From: Pempheris klunzingeri
Taxonomy: Eukaryota > Chordata > Actinopteri > Acropomatiformes > Pempheridae
Direction: 5' to 3'
DNA: 64,000 nucleotides
NCBI RefSeq assembly: GCF_042242105.1
Contig: NC_092026.1
Span: forward strand, 16,790,691 to 16,854,690
The stretch's first letter is position 1; the number at the start of each line of letters is the position of its first letter. A model generated the notes under the pieces. The model saw only the letters and a list, made by a program, of their open reading frames with translations. It searched no databases and was not told the DNA's origin. Positions 1 through 16,169 of the stretch are shown here, piece after piece. The translations under genes were made by a program, and so were the position numbers.

Positions 1-1100
1 CCTGGTTACTAAGACTGCTGAAAATTAAATCTTAGGGTGAATACTGTACACTACATTTGCCTTATTGTCAGTTTGTCAGTGTTTTACCGGAATCAACATA
101 TTGATACAGTTTTATTGGATCATATGTAATGAATTCATACCACACTGTCATGTTGAAAGCATATTAATTAGTTCCATTCTCACAGTTGTAAAAATATCTG
201 TTTTACATCACAGCTCTGACAATGTCCATAAAATGGTTACTTCTGTTTTTTCTCTTTTTTGTGAACACTATAAACATACAGACATTCAGCTGGTTGGCGT
301 GGAATTGACATTTTGTACAATTCATAATTCCAATATCTAAAGTAGATCAATCAAGGGAAATGGTGTAGTAAATCAGATATATTTGATATAAGAAAATAAG
401 AATCTAAGCATAATGATTAAACAACAACATCAGTAAAACACAAATGTGTGTTCACTCTTTTGTTCGTCATAAGGATCTATACACAAGTGGAATTCAGCTA
501 GAGAATATTAAGGCTTGGAAAGGACTTAAAAAGGACAAGAATAAGATTTGCTCATTCATTCATTTGATCATTACTGTCCGGTCCTGGTGTGAACAATCTC
601 CTCTTCAAAACACAGGTGAGGAAGGGCAGTGACAAATGCTTAACTGTTTCTGGTTCAGTTCAACTCTAACATGCATCTAACATCTATCTGTCATTAAATT
701 TGAAAAAAATTTGTATTACATGGCAAAATGTTATACAAGAAAATAAAATGAATTTTCTGATCTTATTCTGAACAGATTTGGAGGGGGCATGCAGTTTCTA
801 TTAGATAACTGTGAATAGGACCAAATAGGTTTCCCTTTGGTTTGAACACTTATAGTTATGGAGCTTTTTCCTTATGTTCTTATTATTCAGGTATTTCCTT
901 ACACTTTATATCTGTATATCTAACAACTTCTTTGTACTTGACTGGGAAAGATGTGACCCTCAAGACATTTACATCCCTATTGAGATATCACCATTATCAT
1001 CAGGCAAAGCTGTAGCAGAAATGACACCCCTGAACACCCAGCTGTGTTCACAGGGTGACCACAGGGGGGCGGTGTTACACCCGTGCTGTTCGTGTGGGCG
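1..1100. other. Intergenic, no gene recognised
   Basis: This AT-rich stretch has short open frames only (up to about 90 codons) in several phases. None shows a recognisable domain or convincing splice partners. It may be the flank or 3' end of a gene outside the window. GC content rises only after about position 1050, where the selenoj promoter region begins. Confidence 0.5.
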
Positions 1101-1204
1101 GTGCTAAGGAGCTCAAACATTTCATAACCGTACTGTGTGTGTGTCAATAACATGTAAAATCGTGGCGGGTTTCAGAATCTGTTCGTACATATAGCTTCAT
1201 CAAG
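1050..1204 (+). promoter_or_regulatory. selenoj promoter region and non-coding first exon
   Basis: GC-rich sequence with GGGCGG/GGGGCGG boxes near 1065 and 1095 precedes a splice donor reading CAAG|GTAAGAG at 1204/1205. The first coding exon of selenoj starts directly after an acceptor (TTTGCAG, ending 2042) with its ATG, so an untranslated first exon ending at 1204 is the natural partner. The transcription start itself is not visible; this is inferred from the donor and the base composition. Confidence 0.5.
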
Positions 1205-1543
1205 GTAAGAGTCGTCCTTGTCCGCCTGTATTTACGCGACAGTCTGTGATTTCCGCTCGGTCTCCGGCTAACGCTAGCTTACGTTAGCTAGCTGCAGTTA
1301 ACAATGTTTAATGGTGGCCCGACACGGCTGCTTAACCCGGGTTTAATGGAGCCGTAAACAATGCAAAACAAAGTGTCACACCGAGCTAATATCCATGTAT
1401 TTATTTAGTCAGTTATTTATTTATTTAAACTGTCTCTCCGACCTACTGTAGGAAGTCTATTATACACAGACTGTGGATGCGCAGGCTGTCAGCTGATTTA
1501 GGAAAAGCAGTAGAGTGCAGAATAATCAAACTGTCCTCAGGTG

Positions 1544-1798
1544 TAGTGATGTGTTGGTGAAGTGAACGACGGGAGCCGGCTCCTGATCTGGAGCCGATTT
1601 CTTGTCCACACTGAGGGGGGGTGTTACAGACACACAGCACAGTGAGCACATGAACTGGAGTGAGGGAGAGACAAGAGAGCGAGAGAGCACTGCTACATAG
1701 TCAGACTGCAGGCAGGACAGGTGAGAAACATGAGCGACAGAAAACGTTGGGAGCCAAAAGAGCCGGCTCTCTAAAAAGAGCCGAAATTCCCATCACTA
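1544..1798. mobile_element. Non-autonomous hAT-type miniature transposon with 8-bp target duplication
   Basis: The 255-bp element begins TAGTGATG and ends CATCACTA, an inverted pair. It is flanked on both sides by the identical 8-mer CTCAGGTG (1536-1543 and 1799-1806). Eight-base target duplications are the hallmark of hAT transposons. Subterminal GAGCCGGCTC-type palindromes occur near both ends (about 1575 and 1760), as in abundant hAT-derived miniature elements of fish. It has no coding capacity. It sits in intron 1 of selenoj. The intact duplication suggests a fairly recent insertion. Confidence 0.85.
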
Positions 1799-2042
1799 CT
1801 CAGGTGAAGACCACCTGCTGAGGAATTGGTTCACTTCGTACTAACGTGAGGTCATGTGCGGTCATACTAGCAGTAACATCACTTTCCTGAGACCTTTGAT
1901 TGTGAAAATTGTTGGTAATAAATTGTCTGTGATTGACTAATTGACAGGTTCGGTCGTAATCTCAACAAGATCTATTCATGTTATCAAAAGAATATCAACA
2001 GTTTTACTAAATTCCAATAATACTTGTTGAATTTGTTTGCAG

Positions 2043-4325
2043 ATGGCTGCAGCTCTGGCCAACAGAGCGATGGGAGCCATCGTAGGATCAGCTGTTGCAG
2101 ATGCTGCAGGTATTAATGAGAATAAAAGCCTCTGGTGCTGTAGTGTGATATTGTATCATACACTGTGTGGGTAACAATGAGTTTCTTTGTCCTACTTCCT
2201 GTTTTAATATTCATAAAGATGTAGCTAGCAATTCGATTTTTAAGGAGCTTCTGGTTCTGGTCAGAATTAAACTGACCCAATGACTCGTCCCCAACAGCTC
2301 AGCCCCTCCACTGGGTGTACGACCTTCAGAAGCTGCAGGGGATCCTGGCTCAGGATCCAAACCCTGAGTTCCGCTCTGAGTCGGCCAATCCTTTCTACAG
2401 GAGGCAGACGGGCCAGCAGAGCTGCTACGGAGACCAGGCGTTTGTCCTGCTGGAGTCCTTGTCTGAATGTGGAGGTAGGCTTGCTTCTTCATCTCAGCGA
2501 CCCAACAGAGTGCCTCATGGGCACTTCACATTTTTACTAATGTAAGAAGGAAATGAAAGCTCAAGTCAGCATGTCGGATGTAGGCTGGTCCTCATTGTCT
2601 GGTTGGAGTACAAGATATTTTGTTTATGATTATGATTGTTTGACTTTACAGTGTGAGATTTATGTTTGCCAGGTCTAAATGTGGACGATCTGAAGCAGCG
2701 CACACTGAAATTCTTTGGGCCGGGATCAGAGTATGACACGCCTGTCAATGATCCCTACAGAGAAAGAGGAGGTAGGAAAACTATCCATCTGCTATGCTGA
2801 TGCTAAAGAATCCACCTGTTTTCACTGAGTAGGCTTGGTATACTGATGGTGCTCTGTGTGTCCTTGTGTACACCAGGGCCAAGGCCTCAGCTGCCCATCG
2901 AGGGACCATGGAGACATGCCAGTCTGAAGAGCTTCCTGAAGAACGTGGATGCAGGCAAAGAGGAGACAGGTACATCTCATTTCTTTACAACAACTAAGCC
3001 ATAAGTGAGAGAAACAGCTTTAACTAACGTGTGTGTATTCGCCACAGGCTGTGCGAACGACTGTCAGATTGATGGAATAGCCAAACTGGCTCCTGTAGTG
3101 GCTTTTTATGCAGGAAAGCCTGACATGCTGGAAAAGGTTGAGCAGGCAGTCCGTGTCACCCAGAACAACGATGAATGTGTGGCAGAGACTCTGGCAGCGG
3201 CAAGGTGAGTGGCTTTTCCTTTTCCATGTATGTCCAGTACTGCTCATGTCTGAATATGGGAACTGAAACAACTAATAAATGATAGAAGAGCTGAATTAGC
3301 TCAGATTGGGTCCAAACTAAACTGAAATTTTCTTCTTCGTTATTTCTCAGGTTCCTGGAGCATTTCATCCTGAATGGTCCTGATCCAAAAGCCTTGGATT
3401 CGGTGCTCGATCAGCTCAGCGACCCGAACAGAAAGCAGCCCCAGGACCTGGACAAAGCCGTCATTGGTATGTGAGGCCTGCAGCATTGTTGCTTCACTAC
3501 ACCACAGTCATGGGACTGAGTCATGGGATTAAAGGGTTTTTACTCCTCCTCATTTTGTGCTACTTTAATGTACTGAATAGTTACTAATTCTATCTGAGCA
3601 GACTTGAACATGGTCTGTTTCTACACCGCTCTATCCACACACAGGGGAACATGCAAACATATGTGTTTATGCAACTTTACATTTCTACATTTGCCATGTT
3701 AGTTATACTGGAGTGACGATGGGTTTAGCTTCTTTTCTGATCGATTCCAGGACACATTCATCAGGTGAAGGAGAACTTATCAAAGACTCCTCAGGAGCTG
3801 ATCCCCGCTGTGTTTCCAAACACATGAGGTATCCTCACAAAGCTTGTTTTTACCTCTTTCATCAGTCGTGCTTTAATAAGCACAGATCAGACAACTACCT
3901 GTAACTCAGGCAGTGGCCATTTACGAGACAAATAATGACACACGCAGTTTAAAGTACCTTTTTGTTCTCATCTGGTGCTGATGTTCCTTCAGGTTTGCCA
4001 GGTGCGTTCCAAGCAGCGCTGCATGGAGTCCTGACAGCCAAGCACTATGAGCAGGCTGTCAGAGACACCATGAGCTGTGGGGGATGCACCTGTAGCAGAG
4101 GGTCCTTCATCGGAGCCTGTCTTGGGGCTCAGGTATGACCGCATGCTGATCTGACATTGTCTATATTTAATGTTATGCCAATATTGTGTGTCTGATTTAT
4201 GAAATGTGCTATTTTAATTCTCACAGATTGGACTGGAGGGAGTTCCAGCTTCCTGGAACTCCAAAACACTGCGTTATGACGTGGTGTTGGAGAACGCCAA
4301 GAAGATAACCAAACACCACCAATAG
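2043..4325 (+). CDS. selenoj: Selenoprotein J (ADP-ribosylglycohydrolase / J1-crystallin-like), Sec-encoding
   Basis: Nine coding exons join in frame: 2043-2109, 2298-2474, 2673-2771, 2877-2969, 3048-3204, 3351-3466, 3751-3828, 3993-4132 and 4227-4325, giving 341 residues. All introns are GT-AG. The protein starts MAAALANRAMGAIVGSAVAD, the N-terminal motif of the ADP-ribosylglycohydrolase fold, and is closest to jellyfish J1-crystallins. Codon 262 (3825-3827) is TGA inside exon 7 of this list. Reading continues over the next junction as NT-U-GLPGAFQ with no loss of similarity, and a SECIS hairpin follows the stop codon, so the TGA is read as selenocysteine. The metal-binding GGDxD motif of true hydrolases here reads GGCTC (Cys294, Cys296), so hydrolase activity is doubtful. 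SelJ is known from fishes, with a proposed structural or lens role; its biochemical function is unsettled. The ATG lies directly after the acceptor of intron 1, which fits an untranslated first exon. Confidence 0.95.
3825..3827 (+). other. selenoj: Selenocysteine codon (in-frame UGA)
   Basis: The frame reads Pro-Asn-Thr-TGA-G, and the last G joins GT of the next exon to make Gly-Leu-Pro-Gly-Ala-Phe. Good coding sequence with correct phases continues for 79 further residues. The SECIS at 4398-4463 supplies the recoding signal. A plain stop would remove the conserved C-terminal part. Confidence 0.93.
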
Positions 4326-4397
4326 TTATTGTTTTTGTGGCAGCACAGTGTGTTTTCTGTGTGGCTGAGAACACGGTAACAAAGTGTTGGGCTTTCA

Positions 4398-4463
4398 CAG
4401 AGCAGTGAATGAAGGTTCTTGTCTAAACTGCTGGATGGCAGGAGCCAGATGTTTTTGTCTCTG
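4398..4463 (+). promoter_or_regulatory. SECIS element in the selenoj 3' UTR
   Basis: The element has the whole eukaryotic SECIS layout. The 5' side of the core is ATGA at 4409-4412 and the 3' side is GA at 4448-4449. Between them, 4414-4423 (GGTTCTTGTC) pairs fully with 4437-4446 (GGCAGGAGCC), including four G-U pairs. The 13-nt apical loop (4424-4436) starts T-AAA, giving the required unpaired As at 4425-4427. A lower stem is offered by CAGAG at 4398-4402 with CTCTG at 4459-4463. The absence of an extra mini-helix suggests a type I form. SBP2 binding at the TGA/GA quartet would direct Sec insertion at 3825. Confidence 0.9.
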
Positions 4464-4512
4464 TTAAAGTTAAACATGATGGTTCACGTGTTCAATAACT
4501 CTGTTTTTCCAC

Positions 4513-4518
4513 AATAAA
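4513..4518 (+). terminator. Poly(A) signal of selenoj
   Basis: AATAAA lies 188 bp after the stop codon and 50 bp after the SECIS. An A-run follows at 4529-4539. Confidence 0.7.
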
Positions 4519-4544
4519 TTACTCATGAAAAAAAAAAAAGGTTT

Positions 4545-5150
4545 GTGCAGTTTATTTGGACTGAACCTGTTTTTGTTCGGGGCATGACTGCTGAATGATG
4601 TACTGTCCTCTGCTGCCACAGCTGTGCTGATTTCATATATTAGCTCCTGTGTCATTAGTTATTAGTGGATGGATGGATTTAAATTAACCTCATAGGGATC
4701 TTCATAATTTGCACAGAGTCCACAAATATTCTTATAGAAAAGGAGGCACATTTTAAACGTTTGCTTTTTCAGTTGGAGTTCTCAAATACACTCAGTTATT
4801 AGATACATCAAGGTAAGCTAATGCACTCTAATACAAAAGCCCTGCAATAAAGCTGACCTACATGACGGTCGCAATGTGTAGTTTTTGAAATGATTGTAAT
4901 TTGTAATATTTGTATGGCATTTTTTAGTATTTCAAGTATGTCTCAATAAGATTTTATTCCATGCAGTGCAGGGAGGGATTTGAAGAAAAAAAAAAAAGCA
5001 GGAAGGCGCATAGATTTTTAAAAACATTTCTGTATTTAAAAACGACATGGGAAAATAAAATACTTACACCTGTGGGAATATGTTCCAAATAAACAAAGTG
5101 AACAAATGTATTCTGAGTGAAAGAGTCCAAACATGCGAACACCCGTTGCT
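4545..5150. other. Intergenic spacer between selenoj and eif2b5
   Basis: This AT-rich spacer of about 600 bp has an A-run at 4985-4997 and no credible coding sequence. The eif2b5 promoter and 5' UTR must lie toward its right end and up to 5234. No TATA box is obvious. Confidence 0.5.
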
Positions 5151-5234
5151 CCTCTCTACGAAAAGAAGGTTGTCCTGCCGCAGCCACCGTAGCTGTGACT
5201 GACGACACAGTTAGTTAGCACCTGGGTCTCAAAC

Positions 5235-10916
<5,682 letters not shown>

Positions 10917-11106
10917 GGAGGACTTAGAAGGACAAAGAGGACTCTGTAAAAATGAACAGCTATTGTGTGAATAAAGGGATTCGGGCAGCAGCTTTTCTGC
11001 CGCGGACATCCAGTAAGGTCTTCTCTGTACAGTTCATGCTGACACACATTTTATCACTTAGTGCCACATCATGCAAGGGCTGTGTGCTACGAATGTCAAT
11101 AATCCA

Positions 11107-11112
11107 AATAAA
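11107..11112 (+). terminator. Poly(A) signal of eif2b5
   Basis: AATAAA lies 191 bp after the stop codon. An earlier AATAAA is present at about 10970-10975, so two 3' ends are possible. Confidence 0.6.
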
Positions 11113-11139
11113 GAAGGAAGACCCTTGAACCGTTTTCAC

Positions 11140-11145
11140 TTTATT
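11140..11145 (-). terminator. Poly(A) signal of the MUL1-like gene
   Basis: TTTATT on the plus strand reads AATAAA on the minus strand, about 870 bp after the MUL1-like stop codon. It lies only 28 bp beyond the eif2b5 signal and points toward it, so the two transcripts probably overlap slightly at their 3' ends. The intervening 11150-12013 would be the MUL1-like 3' UTR; I see no coding sequence in it. Confidence 0.5.
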
Positions 11146-12013
11146 GTTAACAACAAACAGTGTTGCTACAAGATTTTCAAAAGAGGCTCCATTTAATACA
11201 AGTATTAAAAATCATCCATTTTAAAAGAAGATTGTGGAAATGATTTAACTAACTGATCAGACTGCAGCTCACAAAACACAGAACATGATTAAGGAGGTAG
11301 AAGATTATCTGCTAAATTGACTCAGTCCACATCACACTAGAATTGGACTTAAATTTCACCTGGACGTGATGGCTTGAAATATAGACTGACGATGATGAAG
11401 AGGAGGATCACAGTTAAAATCAAAAGTAAAAGTGAAATACTGATTAGAACTTATCTTAAATTAGAAAAATACAATTTAATTACCAAAAAGTATGATGTTC
11501 CCTTGTAACAGTCGCTTGATTTTATTTTTTATTCTAACACTCAGCATTAAATGCTCTGCTCCTCCAACGTGTATCATCACTTGTCACAATTATTATGGCT
11601 TCTACAAGATACTAACATTTTTGAATAACAACCTTTTAAGTGGTCCATTAAGTACGGTGGCCCAGAGGGGCAAAACAGAAAGACATTGGATAAAACACTC
11701 CAACAACATATTAAACACAACCACATTTTAGAAAACCCAACAGTTTGGAAAACATAACTGATTAGGTTGTGTCCAGTTGTGAACAAGAATGACTGTCGCT
11801 AGCTGTTCTGTTGTAAAATGTCATGTTCTACATGTCATCTGGTGCTGTGTTTCGCCCTTCAAGGCCACCATACTTAAAGGTTATGATGCACATTGCAACA
11901 GGACAGGAAAAACCTGTAAGCAAGGAGAAAAGTCTAAACACGCTACCTTAGCATCAAGGTGCTGCTGTGGAATGGAAGATTAAACACCTGAGGCAGTATC
12001 CTCGTCTTCAAGC

Positions 12014-13115
12014 CTACTTATCATCCTGTTTTCCAACCAAGCCGTAGATGACGTTGGCGAGGAGAGAGGCCCCTGTGATGCCAGTGACGGCAGTCAGCGT
12101 CTTCCACATGCTGGCCGATCTCTCGTGCCTGTCAATAAAGCTCCTGTAGTCAGTGGGTACCAGGATGTAGTTGCGGCCGTCCTGCGGGGCCTGCAGTCTC
12201 ATCACCTGGCCCCCCTCCAGCACCACCTCACCGAAACCAGTCACGGTGCTCCCCACCCGCAGCAGCTCCTCGCTCTCCTCCATCGCCACGGGTTTCTCAC
12301 CGCTGATGCCCTGCACCACGATGTCCACCAAGCCCTCCTCAGCACGTTTCACTTTGAAGTAAACCCTCTCCAGGTAGCACCCAGAGGCCTCCAAGGGGTT
12401 CTGGACCTTCACATACAAGTCAGTGAAGTGGGCTCCCGGTCTGATCAGACTGAAAGGTACCGAGTTGTTGGTTTCTTTTCTGTTCATTGTCCGAGAGTTC
12501 CTGGAAAAGTAAAGTGTCAGTAACAGGCTAGTAGACTGATAAAGAGACATTTTTTAGTTTTTATTCTGTGGGGTAACACACCATGTCTTGCTGAGGGAGT
12601 TCCAGTATTTCCAGTGCTCCTCCACTGCTATCCTCTGAATCACACCGAAGCATCGTGGGACAAACTGGCTGGCCAGAGGCTCCCCGTCTGCCTGGACCAG
12701 ACCTTAAAACACATATGAAGGAAATTGTAATTCCTAAAAAATGATCCCATTCAAAACTGCATTTAAAAAAAAAAGTCAATTCTACACGTTTGTACCTTCT
12801 ACAGCAACATACTGAAGTCGCTTGTGTGGAGATGCTTTCAGTACTTTGACCAAATGCTCATCTGGCTTGAAAATGGGTATTTCCTGAAATGGGAAGGGAA
12901 GCGTTGAAATTTAAATCACTGTAGAACTACACCTGCATTAACAGGCACTTTAAAGGGACTCACACTGTGATGTACTATACACACTGTGATGTATTTACCT
13001 TCAGCTTCTTCAGCTCTTCCTTCTTTTCTTGGTATAAATGATAGAAAAGGCCAGAGAAGGCAAAGCTGGACCCGACACCGATCAAAACCAGCGGGTTTAC
13101 AGGAAAGTCACCCAT
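12014..13115 (-). CDS. MUL1-like mitochondrial membrane protein lacking the RING finger
   Basis: Four coding exons on the minus strand (12999-13115, 12796-12883, 12582-12702, 12014-12500) give 270 residues. The family member MUL1/MAPL is a mitochondrial outer-membrane E3 ligase of about 350 residues. It has two membrane segments around a GIDE/BAM domain facing the intermembrane space, and a cytosolic RING. Here the first membrane segment is VLIGVGSSFAFSGLFYHLY (about 9-27), the GIDE-type region includes HWKYWNSLSKTW and ISGEKPVAMEESEELLRVGS, and the second membrane segment is near 241-265. The frame then stops after GKQDDK, where MUL1 would continue about 90 residues to its C3HC4 RING. No Cys/His pattern was seen in the next several hundred bases. 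It may be a RING-less paralogue. The start MGDFPVNPLV is preferred over an in-frame ATG 23 codons upstream, because an acceptor (GTGTCACAG) lies between them. Confidence 0.85.
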
Positions 13116-13260
13116 ATCTGTATCTGTGACACGAGTCCGTAAATTATAATACAAGTTAATACAAGACACAGTAAACTGGCGCACACACGCTAACTAGGAG
13201 TGCGTAGTGTGTTCATCAAGAATAATTAGACACAGGAACAATAAGTGGAACAAAACTTAC

Positions 13261-13330
13261 CTGGTGAAACTCTGACTCATCTGTAAATTGGCCACAGAAA
13301 TCGAAACAGAAGCTTGTAAGAGTCATTTCC
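13261..13330 (-). other. Non-coding first exon and promoter of the MUL1-like gene
   Basis: Read on the minus strand, GTTTCACCAG|GTAAGTTTTG gives a consensus donor at 13261/13260 that pairs with the acceptor just before the MGDFP start. A CCAAT box sits at 13363-13367, about 40 bp upstream of the likely transcription start. The exon's 5' limit is inferred. Confidence 0.5.
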
Positions 13331-13675
13331 TTGTTTGCACATCTTGCGTCACGTCCCATCAGCCAATAGGAAAAAAGCAGCGTTTCTCTCATCGCTTTTG
13401 CGCCGCTTGACCAGCAGATGGCAGCAATGTCCTGCTGTCCTGCACACTCACATGTTTCACAGTCATCAGACCGATGGGTTTAACCTGACAGTGAGGCATG
13501 TGGTCCTGTCTGTGTTTACCACTTGTCAGTGAGCCCACACACTCCACTGCAAGATCAGATAACAAAAAAAAAACACAAAGACTTCTTTATAGCTCTGCTC
13601 TGTTGTAAAACAACAAGATCCACAAAATAAGGAAAGAACATCCTGACACAAGTCGTGTCAAGTTAGGTTTACACA

Positions 13676-13729
13676 GTACATCCAGTAATATTTGGCTATA
13701 CAAATATAGCCAAATATTACTGTATGTAC
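13676..13729. repeat. Long near-perfect inverted repeat (hairpin)
   Basis: An 18-base arm at 13683-13700 (CAGTAATATTTGGCTATA) is followed by a 4-base loop, CAAA, and its exact reverse complement at 13705-13722. Beyond a single mismatch the pairing continues six more bases (GTACAT / ATGTAC), giving 25-base arms over 54 bp. No target duplication was clear. Confidence 0.9.
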
Positions 13730-13883
13730 AATGTTCCCATGGGCTTGTCAGGCAAACATGTCCAGCAGTGGGACAAGAATGCAACTAAGTACATTTACTC
13801 TACTGCTCTACCAAAACACAATGTGTGGTACTTTGTGGTTTCCTTGCTATGCTACTTTATACTTAAACTCCATTAGATTAACA

Positions 13884-13910
13884 AGATAAGATAAGATAAG
13901 ATAAGATAAG
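13884..13910 (+). repeat. (GATAA)n microsatellite
   Basis: About five perfect copies of the pentamer GATAA lie in tandem. Confidence 0.85.
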
Positions 13911-16169
13911 GTACAGTTAGTGGTGTTTTAAGTTACTCTGGCTGATTCAACCTTCAGTGTGCTGTAATGTGAGCTGTGGTTGAAATTATGTGATGTCACC
14001 ATCTCTATTGACTAATAACAGGATGTGAACAGGGTAAGTTGTCGCGCCCCGACTGGTGAGGGAGCTGTCAATCAAGCACAGTTTGTACGTGAGTGAAAAC
14101 CCCTGTGTGGGTGGACTATGGGTCGTGGTTAAGACTTGACATAAAAATAATATATATGGATGAAGCTACCAAATAGTGAGTAATTAGAAATTGCTCAGCT
14201 TTGAGCAGCTAACAACATGTTTAATCAGCAGTCACAAATCTGATGATACATAACATAACATATTGAGTAATTTTCATTTTCATGCTTTAAATACGTTTTT
14301 CTGACCTCTGGCCTCTGACCTCATTTTTCTGATAATGCTTGAATAATATTTTGGATGCAGAAAGCAGGGTCTTTTTACGCTGTGGCTTTGCACTTACCTC
14401 TATCTGAATGTTTCCTCCACCATTGCACAACTACTAACATCCTTCCTGCCTCAACCCCCAGGCTCTCTGAGAAGACACCTCTTACTTTAATGTGTTTGAC
14501 ACTTCACTCCACTTTAATACGGAAGGTTTACAGCTTGTTATCATGGTGTGATGCTGATGAATGTGGCCAATCTGAATGATGCAGTCATGAAAGCGATGAT
14601 TTGCAGTCTGACTCATGTTGCATTTATGGAGACTGTGACGGGCCAGCCCTCCCGGTTACAGCCAGGAGACGTCTAAGAGGGGAGAGCAGCTCCACCAAGG
14701 AGGATTTTCCCTTAAAGCTCCTCTCAGATTGTTTTATTCTAACAACCTGTAGAGAACTAAAGAGGTTAATCTATCCAGTATTTCACAACATTGGAGGAAA
14801 GTTGCAAAAAAAAAAAAGTAGAATAACTGTATAGCGGAGTGGTGTTTTCTCCTTTTCTATCTTGTTCATAATCACATGACGTCTCAGATTTATTTGCCCC
14901 TGGAGAGGTCTGAATCACCAAAGCCCTTCACCGCTGAAGCCTCTAATCTTCTGATTAGGTTTCTACTGGAAGTTGCAAGCGTCGACCAACGTAATACACC
15001 CATGCATCATAAAGTAAAACGTCACAGATTTTGCCAGCTTCCCTTTTCTCTGCCTCTCTCTCTCTCTCTGTGTACTGAATGGCTGAATATGTTCTCTTGG
15101 CAAACAGTATTTGACTGTGAATACACACCAGTTTTAAATGTGTGGTTGTATTTTCTCCTGTCTTCTGAATGCTATCTACACCTGTTGTTTCTCGGCCATT
15201 TTTTTCCCCTCCAGGACTGAGAAGCTGTGAAGGGAGTTGCTGAAATTGAAAATGTATCTGCACTGCTGGAAATGCTGGCGATATCGGTCTGTGTTGGTCC
15301 ATTCGATTCCACAAATAGCAGTGAATCTTCAGGGGCATCTCAGACACCATCTTAACACTGTTTAATGCGACAGCTGATGTCAAGAGAAGAGAGGAGACAC
15401 ACCACTAAAGAATGTTTTGCTTTAGAGCTGCTGTCGCCTCTTTACTCTACTCAGTGCTAATCCTGATCGAAGTGTTGCTGTATTCTTCAGCATGCCTGTC
15501 CTTGACTGCTCACTGAGAGCAAAATGGTATTAACTTCAAAATGATGACGTCGGTTTTCCTATTGTTGGAACTCCTTTCACATGCGAAGACCTTGGTGCAG
15601 CATCTCCAGTCGTGCATGGAAGAAACTCCTCTGACGACACCGACAGCACCAACAGTCTCACATCTCTGCAGAGATGTGCACGAATGGACGGATCCGCAAC
15701 AGAGCAACAAGTCAGGACAAAACGAAAAGTCAAATTTAATCTAATCTAAGATAATCCTTCGAATCCTTCTTTCTGTGTTTCACAATTCTCATGTTTCTTT
15801 TATAGAGGCGCACACCCTTTGGCCCTCCCTCTCACTCATGAGCGAGAGTGGGCAGAAGTCACACCGCAACACGGCAGCTGGCCTGGATGTTTATTCCAAG
15901 TTATTTCTCTGTATTATTTCCCTACTGTACAAGATTAATTCAGGGGTTTTATGCTTTGCATATCAGAGGCCCTTGACATTAGGAGTCTTTGTGGCCTTGA
16001 AACATGACTGATAGACCGTCTAGTGCTCAGTATCTCAGAGAGAAAGATCATTTTCATATGAGATCTTTCCATGTGACCTCACTAAGGTGTTTGGTTGAGT
16101 CAAAGGAACAAGACCAAAAGTCTTCAGCCCACTAGCTGAAGCACTAGTGAGGCTGTACTTGAGACTTAG

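Noticed and set aside
3713-3904. 63-codon open frame across a selenoj exon, or selenoj as a pseudogene because of its internal TGA
   Set aside because: The frame is in another phase from the spliced gene. The TGA is explained by the SECIS and intact splice phases.
13139-13184. Upstream ATG extending the MUL1-like protein by 23 residues
   Set aside because: A good acceptor lies between the two ATGs and a consensus donor lies at 13260, so the extension is probably intron.
13884-13910. CRISPR-like direct repeats
   Set aside because: The units are contiguous pentamers without spacers. The genome is a vertebrate's.
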